From Scilla litardierei (lineage: Eukaryota > Streptophyta > Magnoliopsida > Asparagales > Asparagaceae): DNA of 64,000 nt. Positions 10,464 through 20,800 of this stretch are shown piece after piece. The translations under genes and the position numbers were made by a program. The stretch spans positions 148,808,597-148,872,596 of the forward strand of contig CM061132.1 of the NCBI GenBank assembly GCA_030789695.1, written 5' to 3'. The notes beneath the pieces are model-generated. The model did no database searches, was not told where the DNA came from, and saw only the letters and a list, made by a program, of their open reading frames with translations. The first letter of the stretch is position 1. Each line of letters opens with the position of its first letter.

Positions 10464-13400
10464 GTGTGGTTTTGGTGTGCACATTTCCTGCACGAGTCCT
10501 CTTTGACTATGGTGCATCGATGTGCATTATTTCTCGGAGCTTCGTGGAGAAGCATTCCTTGTCGACGTCCCCTCTACCCAAGAGTTGGAATATCGTCACA
10601 GGGAATGGCGTGGTCTCGGTGCATATTGGTGGCAATTCTTGCTCGTTGGTGGTCTGTGGACATGAGCTTTACGCTGATTTCATTGTCCACGACATCATCA
10701 ACTATGATGCGGTTCTTGGGATGGATTGGCTTGTGAGCTTCTATGCTACGATCGACTGTCGGAGGAAGAAGGTGGTGTTCGAGATTCCCGGACATCCAGT
10801 ATTTGAGTTCAGTCGAGGTGGCAGCTCGCTTGGTCCTGTCAGGTTTCGGGCCAGGCCGGTGGAGGTTGTGGCTATGCAGATGGAGTTGGAGAGGCCAGCA
10901 GTTGTGCGGGATTTTGATGACGTCTTCCCCGAAGAGATGTCTGGTTTGCCACCTGATCGAGCTCTAGAATTTTCTATTGATCTTGTTCCGGGAGCGCAGC
11001 CGATTTCGAAGGCGCCTTATCGTATGGCACCCGCTGAGTTGGAGGAATTGCGGAAGCAGCTGGATGTGCTTTTGCAGAAGGGTTATATCAACCCTAGTGT
11101 GTCTCCGTGGGGAGCACCGGTGCTACTGGTGAAGAAGAAGGATGGTTCGCGTCGCATGTGCGTGGACTATCGGGAGTTGAATGCGGTGACCATCAAGAAT
11201 AAATACCCGTTGCCTCGTATCGATGATATTTTTTGATCAGCTTGGAGGTTCGAGGGTGTTTTCTAAATTGGATTTGAGGAGTGGTTACCATCAGTTGAAG
11301 GTGAAGAAGGATGATGTTCCGAAGACAGCGTTCAGGACGAAGTATGGACACTATGAGTTTGTGGTTATGCCTTTCGGTGTGACTAACGCACCCGCAGTTT
11401 TCATGAATCTGATGAACCTGATTTTCTATGACTTTTTGGATAAGTTTGTCGTTATCTTTATTGACGACATTCTGATCTATTCAAAGTCGGAGGAGGAGTA
11501 TGCCTCGCACTTCAGGGCGGTATTGGAGATTTTGAGGAAGCATCGGCTGTATGCTAAGTTTTCGAAGTGCGAGTTTTGGCTGGACAGAGTTGCTTTTCTG
11601 GGGCATGTGGTGACTGGAGATGGTATTTCAGTGGATCCCGAGAAGATTAGGGCCATCAGAGAGTGGCCTGTTCCGTCGTCTGCGTCTGAGATTTGGAGTT
11701 TCCTTGGACTTGCTGGTTACTATCGGCGTTTCATTAAGGACTTTTCCCGTATTGCCGAGCCGATGACCAGATTGACACGGAAGGATGTACCTTTTGTTTG
11801 GTCGGGTGATTGTGAGAATGCTTTTGGTGTTCTGAGGGAGAGATTGACGACTGCCCATATTCTTGTTGTGCCTGATCGCAGCGGTGGATTTGAGATCTTT
11901 TGCGATGCTTCTGGCAAGGGTCTCGGTTGTGTGTTGCATCAGCATGGGCATGTTGTGGCTTATGCATCTCGTCAGCTCAAGGTTCATGAGAAGAATTACA
12001 CGACGCATGATTTGGAGTTGGCTGCTGTTGTGTTTGCTCTTAAGATTTGGAGGCACTTCCTGCTGAGTGAGAAAGTGAAGATTTTCACCGATCACAAAAG
12101 CTTGAAGTATATTTTTACTCAGAAGGAGCTCAACATGCGACAGCGTCGATGGTTGGAGCTCATGGCGGATTATGAGATTGATTTGCAGTATCACCCTGGC
12201 AAGGTGAATGTGGTTCCTGATGCGCTGAGTAGGCTTCCAACGGTGATGATTTTGACCTCGCAGTGGAGATTGCAGCAGGATTTTTGCGAGTCTGGTGTGG
12301 AGATTGTTCTTCATGGGGAGGTTTCTTCGTTGATGTGTATGCAGATACAGTCGACGATTGTGGATCGGATCAAGGCTGGCCAGGCTGAGGATCCGAAGCT
12401 GGTGAAGATTCGGGAGCAGGTGGAAGCCGGTCTGCGGACTGACTTTTTGATTCATGAGGATGGCTCGCTGAGGTTTGGGGCCAGGTTGTGTGTGCCAGCT
12501 GGGGATATTAGAGAGGAGTTGATGGTGGAGGCACACAGTTCGCCGTATTCTGTGCATCCTGGTGGGACCAAGATGTACAAGGATCTTCGTCTGAACTATT
12601 GGTGGCATGGCATGAAGAGGAGTGTGGCTCGGAGTGTAGCCAAGTGTTTGGTTTGCCAACAAGTAAAGGCGGAGCATCAGCGTACGGCAGGGTTGCTACA
12701 ACCGCTTCCGATTCCGGAGTGGAAGTGGCAACACATCACTATGGATTTCGTGACTGGACTGCCTCGGAGTCCGAAGCAGAATGACGCGATCTGGGTGATC
12801 GTAGATCGATTGACCAAATCCGCGCACTATATTCCATTCCGAGTGGGACAGTCCACTGAGGCGCTAGCGAGGAGGTATATGGAGGTAAATTCTTTTACTC
12901 TCCGTTTTTTTCCTTTTTCCTAGTTTGGATAGTGATGTAACGTGAATCGTGCAGGAGGTCGTACGACTTCACGGAGTCCCCGTGAGTATCGTGTCGGACA
13001 GAGACACGAGGTTCACATCTCAGTTCTGGCAGAGTTTGCAGAAGAGCTTGGGTACGCGTCTGAGTTCCAGCACAGCGTACCATCCGCAGACGGATGGCCA
13101 GTCCGAGAGGACGATTCAAATCTTGGAGGACATGCTGAGGGCGTGCATGTTGGATTTCAAGGGTTCGTGGGAGGACCATCTGCATCTGGTGGAGTTTTCT
13201 TACAACAACAGCTTCCAGGCGAGTATTGGCATGGAGCCTTTCGCCGCTCTTTATGGGAGGAAATGTCGATCGCCATTGAGTTGGGATGACGTTGGTGATC
13301 GGGAGCTGTTGGGACCTGAGATGATTGTGGAGGCTGTGGAGGTCGTCAGGAACATTCGGGAGAGGTTGAGGATTGCTCAGGACCGTTTTAAGCATTGGGC

Positions 13401-13856
13401 GGATGCTAAAAGCCGCCTTTAAAGTTTCAGCCGGGAGATCATGTGTTTCTGAGGATTTCCCCGAATCGTGGTGTGATTCGCTTTGGGAAGCGGGGGAAGT
13501 TGAGCCCGTGATACATTGGACCGTTTGACATTCTGGAGAAAGTTGGCGAGGTAGCCTACCGCTTAGCCTTGCCGCCATCTTTGGAGGGAGTTCACAATGT
13601 TTTCCATGTGTCGCAGCTTCGTCGATACATTAGCGATCCATCTCATGCTGTGGATTTCTCGGAGATTACCGTTCGCCCTGATATGACGTATGACCAGCAG
13701 CCAGTGCAGATTCTGGACAGGCGTCAGAAGTCACTTCGGAACAAGGTTGTCAATCTTGTGAGGGTGATGTGGCGACACGGCTCGCCTGGAGAGTCTACTT
13801 GGGAGAATGAGGATGAGATGCAAGAGCGCTACCCACTTTTGTTCCCGGACACGTGA
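10464..13856 (+). pseudogene. pol: Protease-RT-RNase H-integrase polyprotein, interrupted
   Basis: Protease active site VLFDYGAS near 10495 (Tyr where Ser or Thr is usual); RT with [22 protein letters not shown] and catalytic FIDD at 11457-11468; RNase H from [10 protein letters not shown] (~11900) to PDALSR (~12230); integrase with the H-H-C-C zinc region (~12520-12670), the core Asp of [16 protein letters not shown] and QSERT; C-terminal chromodomain-like segment from ~13700. Lesions: one extra T in the T-run at ~11230-11235 shifts frame inside RT, a missing base near 13416 shifts frame in integrase, and TGA at 13509-13511. An apparent intron (12885-12954) also interrupts integrase. Confidence 0.9.
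12885..12954 (+). other. Apparent 70-bp intron inside the integrase region
   Basis: Donor GAG-GTAAAT at 12884/12885 and acceptor CGTGCAG ending at 12954; a T-rich tract precedes the acceptor. Joining 12884 to 12955 keeps the frame and restores the conserved link [18 protein letters not shown] between the first and second catalytic Asp of integrase. 70 bp is a normal length for a short plant intron. Splicing is inferred from sequence only. Confidence 0.65.
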
Positions 13857-13902
13857 GTGTTGGGAAATTCCGAGGACGGAATTTTTCTTAAGTTAGGGTG
13901 GA

Positions 13903-16297
13903 TGTAACGACTGGTTTTCGTGTATCTGGATTTATTATGTCATATTATATGTTTTGGTGGATTTTCTCCTTATGCGTGGTTTACGTCTCCGTAGCTTTCA
14001 TTTTCGATCGTTTCGTTGTGATTTTCTAGCTTCTTCCTTAGAATCGTCGATTTTGGAGTAAGTCATTCGTGACGGGCTTCATATCGGTCATATCTTATTG
14101 TTAGCTCAAGCCTAGGAGTCTTAGGAATCGATCCCGGAGCTTCGCGCTCCATTTCCGAACTTTTGGTGCTCATTAGCCGGTGTAAGAAGGGGCACCGACC
14201 GACTAGATGACGATCCAGTCGGTCGGAAAACCTTCTTGAACCGACTAGTTGGCTTTGTTAATTTCTCAGGAGTTACTATTTCTCGTTAGTCGGTCTAAGA
14301 ATATTGGTCGACCGACTAGGTTGCAAACTAGTCGGTCAGCAATGCTTCTTTAACCGACTAACTCATTAACTATTTTTGGTACCAGTTACTATTCATTCTT
14401 AGTCGGTCTAAGAACTTTCATCGACCGACTAGATTCGAAACTAGTCGGTCGGTAGTTGTTCTTTGACCGACTAAATCTAAATCCTATTTTTGTACAGGAG
14501 TTACTGTTTGGACTTAGTCGGTCTGCGTTGGTCAACCGACCGACTAGTTCACAAAATAGTCGGTCAGTGGTTGCTCTTTGACCGACTAATCAGTGTCGAA
14601 ACCCTAATTTCTGGGCAGCCGCCAGCACATCCTATTTAAACCCCCCCAAACGTTTTCTTCTTCATCTTCTTCAACTCTAAACCTAATTTCTCTCCCATTG
14701 AGCCCCCTACTACCTCAAACCCTTATTCCTTCATCCCAAGCCCAAATCCATCATCCAAACCCTCACTTAACACATTCTACCTCTCATCTTCCCCAAACAT
14801 TCATCAAATCCCCCAAAATCCCCCAAAACCCCATTTCTCCAGATTTTCCCCATCCATTCCAGATCTGATCCCTAGGTTCCCTGGAGCGTTCTTCCGCTTC
14901 CTATACGGTAATAATCGATCTCTTAATGTTTTCATAACCCGTTGTGTTTTTGTGAAACCCTAATGAAATGAATGTTGTTTTGATGATTGTTTCTTCATAT
15001 CAGCGACTTCCCCGTAGATTAGCGTCCGTGGGACGAACCCTCGTTGATCGTCATCCTCGGTGTTAGGCAAGTGAAACTTGCCACTTAGGGTTTAGGCCAT
15101 GTTTTAGGCCATTTGCTTGTTGTATGCGTAAAAGAGACTAGGCGACGAAATGATACTCGCCTAGGCGCAATTCCAGAACTAGCTTGACAACGAAGCTAGG
15201 ACCATCGTTTACCATGTTGCATAACCATCATGTCATGTTTAATTTTGATTAACGGTACGCGAATTAATTGTCATCCATGCTATCCATGTTAAATGTCGCC
15301 TTCGTAGCACACGCTACAATACTTGTGTTCCTGGCCCGTGTTCCAGAAGCGGGTTATGTGAGTTGGTTGATAGCCAATGCCTGACCTACTTGTTTACCGG
15401 CTAGGCACCTGCGTTGCAGGCATAACCCTACGCCATACATGTTAAACACACTTCCTGGCTCGTGTTCCAGAAGCGAGCATTCCGTGTTCGGGGTAACTCC
15501 CTGGCTCGATACACGTGGAGGGGTAGAGATAAACGGTCACTTGAGCTTAGGAGTTGGCCCGATCAGCCACTCTAGCCAACAGGCGGAATCTCTGTGCACA
15601 ACTTGTTTACTTGACTGTTCACTTGACGTGAACCACTTGACTTGTACTTGACCGTGTTTTACTTGTTATCCATGACACACTTGCTACTTGTACTTTCCTT
15701 CACTTGTCACTTCCATACTATACTTGCCATGCCATGCATCATACTATATCTGCTAGGTTGCTAGTTTACCTTACCTTCAGTTTCCTTGCCCAAGTCTTTT
15801 AGACTTGCTGACATGTGCCCCTTTACTCTTTTGGGTGACACATGTTAGATCCCGAGCCTGAGTCCATTGTTGAGGACGAGGTGTTTGCTGACGCCGAGCC
15901 CGAGCCTGTGTTTGGCGAGGAGTACGTGGACACTGGGGACCAGTCCTAGTGTCTTCGTTGAGTTTTTCCTTTTTGTTTAGACTGCTATTTTGTTGTCGGT
16001 GTGTAGCACATATACTTTGTTACGTTGTTCCTTTTGTTGGCATTGTTCTGGGCCTTTAGACTCTTTCTTTTAGCCTGGTGGCTTTTCTGGATGTTGAACT
16101 TAATTTTCATGTTGGACAAATTATGAGATATGAGATTTTATTTTTGTCTCTCCTTGTGTTATTATTGTTGTTCCGTTTGTGGTTACAGGGACCTGCTTAT
16201 GTTTTATTGACGCTTATCGGGTTTGGGGCTTCACAGCTCCACTTTCGTGCGGAACTTTTCACGTCTCGCCTCCATTTTAGGGAAGCGGGGCGTGACA
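13903..16297 (+). repeat. 3' LTR of the Tekay element
   Basis: Starts TGTAACGACTGG and ends GGCGTGACA, 2395 bp, matching the 5' LTR along its whole length, including the palindromic array (~14205-14595) and the acidic ORF (15842-15949). Followed by the GTTAC target-site duplication. Confidence 0.95.
15842..15949 (+). CDS. Short acidic ORF in the 3' LTR (35 aa)
   Basis: Second copy of the 8620-8727 ORF. It begins MLDPEPESIVEDEV and ends EEYVDTGDQS, with only a few substitutions and no stop or frameshift. Function unknown. Confidence 0.4.
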   Translation: MLDPEPESIVEDEVFADAEPEPVFGEEYVDTGDQS

Positions 16298-16302
16298 GTT
16301 AC

Positions 16303-16560
16303 ATGCATTCTATTCTATTTGTCATAACTCATAACCATGTCGCTAATGTGTTTATGGTATGTGAAGTCTCTCAAACCCTGACAACACATTAATATCACGA
16401 GTCAAAGTAAGTTATAATACATTTATTGTTGGCCGGTAAAAGCTGTCTAAGTAGCAATTAGGCCTGTGCGTATATCAACTCCCATAAAACATGTGCCTAA
16501 AACTGTTAGACCCATACCCAATATGCCATGTCAAATTCAGACAGGAAGCTCTAACGAAAT
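16303..16560 (+). repeat. Tandem duplication upstream of FY, copy 1 (right half)
   Basis: Continues copy 1 after the retrotransposon insertion. It shares CATAACTCATAAC, GTCTAAGTAGCAATTAGG and CATAAAACATGTGCCTAAAA with 17261-17530. Confidence 0.85.
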
Positions 16561-16565
16561 CGGGT

Positions 16566-17530
16566 TGAACAGTGCAACCCTTCATATAGGAATTGGAGGT
16601 GGGCAACAAATGCAAATTCTCACATGTGAACCTACAAGAATGCAAGGACGCCCGTGATTAATACAGGAGTGCTCGTGAATCAGCAGAGGGTAGTGGTGTG
16701 CAAAATTTGATGCACATACCAAAAGTACTCACCACGCACAATAGACAAAAAATTTGCATATTGTGCGATGTGAGTAAAAAGTGATGCACGTACCAAAAGC
16801 ACTCAAAACGAACAACTTGGATTTTTTTTCGTTTTTTTTACATTGAGTAAAAATTGATGAAGCCTGGTAGTGGGTTTCGATAAGGGGTTTATCTTTTTTT
16901 GGGGGTAAAAATTTGTAACTCTCTACAAATTTTTCTCACCAGCATTCGTAACACCGTGCGACAAGCTCATCTCTCTTGAACAAATCGATCACAACTCCAT
17001 TGTGATCGAATGTGTATATCTCATATACGTCAAGTTATGTTTCCTTCAATAAGTGTGACGATCCATTATCGTTGCAAGACTTTAAAAGTCCGATTCCTAT
17101 TTCGGCAATGGCTCAATCGCACGCTATAATCAAGTCACATGCACGACAGTAACGCTAGATGCGTATGAAGTCCACCTATTTTGGAATCGTCATTATCCGA
17201 TTGGTGTGTGATGTGGTTCTCCTCCGAACCAAATCTGGGCATGTCAGTAACAATTACGTGCATTCTATTCTCTTTGTCATAACTCATAACTATGTTGCTA
17301 ATGTGTTTATGGCATGTGAAGTCTGTCAAACAGTGACACCACATTAATATCATGAGTCAAAATAAGTTATAATACATCTATTGTTGGTCGGTAAACGCTG
17401 TCTAAGTAGCAATTAGGTCTGTGCTTATAGCAACTCCCATAAAACATGTGCCTAAAACTTTCAGACCCATACCCAAAATGCCGTGTCGAATTCGGGCAGG
17501 AAGCTATAACGAAATCGGGTTGGACCCGGT
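16566..17530 (+). repeat. Tandem duplication upstream of FY, copy 2 (uninterrupted)
   Basis: Colinear with 6000-6681 followed by 16303-16560. The retrotransposon target GTTAC corresponds here to ATTAC at 17256-17260, so this copy shows the empty-site arrangement. It lies directly upstream of the FY 5' leader and is the better candidate for retained regulatory sequence. Confidence 0.85.
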
Positions 17531-17747
17531 CCGACACCAAAGCCCTACTCCCCGGATCCGTCGTTGCTCTCGTCTTCGTCTCGGAAGCCATCTTCTCGAT
17601 ACACTCATCGAAATCTAGGGCAACTACTATTCTCACTCCTTTTTTTTATTCCTGGCGGGGTAACGCTTTCGCATATAACGTTTTATTTTCTTCGCGCACT
17701 CTCGCTCGCTCTCCCAAAGGGTTAGGGTTTCTTGGGCCGTGGCGAAG
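17531..17747 (+). promoter_or_regulatory. Proximal promoter and 5' leader of the FY homologue
   Basis: Contains a pyrimidine-rich CTCTCGCTCGCTCTCCC leader, a telo-box-like TTAGGGTTT at 17722-17730, and TTGGGCC at 17732-17738, which fits the site II motif TGGGCY. Telo-box plus site II is a pairing known from promoters of growth-associated plant genes. No clear TATA box was seen; the transcription start is not determinable here. Confidence 0.5.
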
Positions 17748-17874
17748 ATGATGTACGGTGAGCAGCAGCAGCAGAATCCACCGATGCGGCAGCCCTCCGC
17801 CTCGTCTACTACTCTTACGCCTGATTACTCGCAGCATCACCCACACCCTCCGCCTCATCAACCGCCGTATGAAG
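17748..17874 (+). CDS. FY: FY exon 1
   Basis: Residues 1-42: the low-complexity Gln/Pro/His-rich N-terminus ([20 protein letters not shown]). It ends in phase 1 at TATGAAG-GTACTC. Arabidopsis FY has a similar QPPMMRQSSASST segment, supporting this start. Intron 1 is 1165 bp and holds no recognised element. Confidence 0.9.
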
Positions 17875-20800
17875 GTACTCTCCAGATGTCTTATCTATTT
17901 ATTTATTCATGTCCTTTACATTTCAAATTATATCTTTTTCATTTTTTATCCTATGCGGTTTGCTGCAACAGGGAAATGTGGCCCGTTAGGTGATTGGGTC
18001 ATGTACCTAGTTTATGCCTTCGAAAAAATGTAGTGTTTGTTGATATTGTTGGCACTTTGAGAGAAATAGAAGTGACCTTGTTAACAATCAGGTAGAAGCA
18101 TCACATCATTGCTTGTTTATGAACAAATGTTGATATGTGGCGTGGCCGCAAGCACCTTACTTTTAGGAAGGAAGCTTATATGCCCATTGAAATGGATCAT
18201 ATCGATATATAATTCTAATTTTCTATTCTGCAAAGGGCATGTTAACTTAGATGAAGCTTACTGTGGGTAGCGAGATAGGCTCCACATACAACTCAAAGGA
18301 AAAAAGCAGGGGTGCAGGAGGATCTAGTAAATTGAGGAGTATTGTGGGCTTTCATTACTTATGCATAAGCAAGATCGTCATAAATTTTAATTACTATCCT
18401 ACGAGGAGTGATGTGTTTGTGGTCAAATTGAGCACCATTATTAGGTTAAAAAGGTACAACAATGGCATTTCTTTGACAATTTGACTAAGTGATATGAAAT
18501 TTGAAAACCTTTCTTAATTTGATTGGCACGTTTTTTATATTCAATGCGATATTTTAAAAAACTTTTTCCCTTTAACTTTTTGTTTAAACAGATACAAATT
18601 TTCATTTGTTGACAAGAAATTGTCATAGCCAAAGAGGAACAGTTCCAGCAACAATAAAGTGAACTTGTATGCAAATTAACTTCAGCATTGGAGAACTTCC
18701 ATTGTTTTTGTGATTCCAATTTCACCCTTTTCCTAGATTTTTCCCTCTTAATCTAATCTCGTTCTTTGTTAGGTATATTGCAACTTGAATTAGTTCTCTG
18801 GTTAACCTTAAAAAATTATTCTCTGTTGTTTATGGTCCTCTGATATTGCCTTTTTATTATGATAATGGGGTTTCTCTTGATGTTGTTGACATCCAAAGTA
18901 TCACTATCATTTATTTTTTAAGCACAGAAGATATCTTTTACGCTGTTCTTAATTGTAATTTGCTGTTTTGCATTCTGAGGGTGTATCATATTTGCAAGTT
19001 CTATATGTTATACTTCTTTAACTAATGCTGTAACCACAGCTTATGGAGACGGTTATGGTGCTAAAAGAATGCGGAAGCTTGTCCAACGGCGAGCAGTTGA
19101 CTATACCAGCACTGTTGTGCGATATTTGCAGGTGACCTTTTGACAATTATTGTAACCCTTTGGAAATTTAAGAACTCATTAGTTGGTGCCAGTAATTTTT
19201 TGGCTATTGATTCTTAATAATTTTTTGAACTATGAATAATTTTTCAGTTTTATCAGGTGTTATTTAATTTTGTTGTTGGAACCAGCTAAGAAATCCATCA
19301 ACCTTTTCAGTTGAGCAACAATTTCCCCTTATCTTAGCTGTAAAAAAACTGTTGGGTCAGATAGGCAGAAGATGCCTTATTTAGAACTGGTCACATAGTA
19401 AACTGTTAAGGATAAAAATAGATAAATTAAAGTAAAATAAGAAATATACAGTGATCTACAACTAGGCCCGTGGGTATGTGTAAGACGTGGACACACTAGG
19501 TACCGGACCTGATTTTGGGTCTGGTTATGTTTTTATGCCCGTTAATTTGAATAGGAATCTTAGTATAGCTGTCCCAAACGTATTTAAATTGTAATATGTT
19601 GATTAATATGTAGTCACACATACACACACATTTGCATACATGTATGCAGATGTATGTATGCATACATCTGCATATGTGCATGTACTTGCATACATGCGTG
19701 CGTATACATACATGTATGTGCATGTATTGTGATAGGATTTTTCTATGGATAAAAATAAGACTTTTGGTGGAAAGAAGGGATTTTTAGTGGAAAGATGAGA
19801 TTTTTAGGGCTAGAAAGTTTGATTTGGAGGAAAAGACTGGTTTTTTGTTGATAATAAATTGAAATAAAAAGGGATACAAAGATAAATTGAGTTCTTTTGC
19901 GAGGAATTCGCTCTACCAAGCCGCCTATTTGAGAGGGTGGTCGCCCTCTCTAACAAAGAGAGAATTCATCAACATCTGATGAGTTTCTTCTCAAGATTCA
20001 ACATGTCCTCTCAAATCCTCCTAGCCCCATATACATACTAACTAGGAAATAATAAAATTACAGAAATACCCCTAAATACTGAAAATCACAAAACGTTCCT
20101 CAAAATTGAATATTACGAAAACGTCCTCGAAAATCTGAAAATTCCAGATCTGCAGCCTCATCATTACTCCGCACCCAAAAAACCATATTGTCCTCAAGGT
20201 GGTGTCGTGAAAATCATGGACATGTTACTCCAAGTGGGGTGCTCCGTCTCTCCCTGGTTACTTAACGAAATCATTCTCATCATTCACCATTACCCGAAGT
20301 GTGCGGTCTCGACATCGATGTCCCGAAGTGAATTTCTCATCGCAATGAAAGCATAATCCATTAGCCTATTTGTCACGCCTCTCAGCATCTGTCATCTTGA
20401 GTTCTCTCACCGATAGTGACTTGCTGCTCTGCTCCTTGAATTGGTCCACCCTAACGGTGCTTTTTGCCCATCCGTCGGTCCCTGGTTGCGAGAAGTGTGT
20501 TCGCTCCAGGCCATTGATTGACCCGCCTGGGTCTACACATGGGCCGGGCCCATGTGTAGCCGCCGGCCCCCCTCCTTTGCTTATGCGCGCCCGCCCCTTT
20601 GCCCTAGGAACCCTAGTTTCTTCTATTTATAGGGGCTAGCTGTCATTGGTATTTTTATGCTTGATGAATGATATTTCTCTCGAGCATTTTTAGGTTAGAT
20701 CTAGATTAAACGAGTGTGGACGTCCTCTTCGGCGTCTTGGGAGGAGAGCACACCTCTTTTGTGCTCAATTATCTTGTTTTTCTTTATTATTTTGCTATAA

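Larger units (their letters stand above)
6682..16297 (+). mobile_element. Near-complete Tekay-clade Ty3-gypsy chromovirus
   Basis: Structure: 5' LTR 6682-9075, leader, gag 9219-10322, pro-pol to 13856, polypurine-type AGGGTGGA before 13903, 3' LTR 13903-16297, GTTAC target-site duplication. Domain order is protease, reverse transcriptase, RNase H, integrase, C-terminal chromodomain-like segment, the order of Ty3-gypsy. The integrase C-terminus ([13 protein letters not shown], then a motif like [13 protein letters not shown]) is typical of the Tekay/Del chromoviruses. The LTRs differ by roughly 2% in a 480-bp stretch compared by eye, so the insertion is fairly recent. Lesions in pol make this copy non-autonomous as read. 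Confidence 0.95.
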
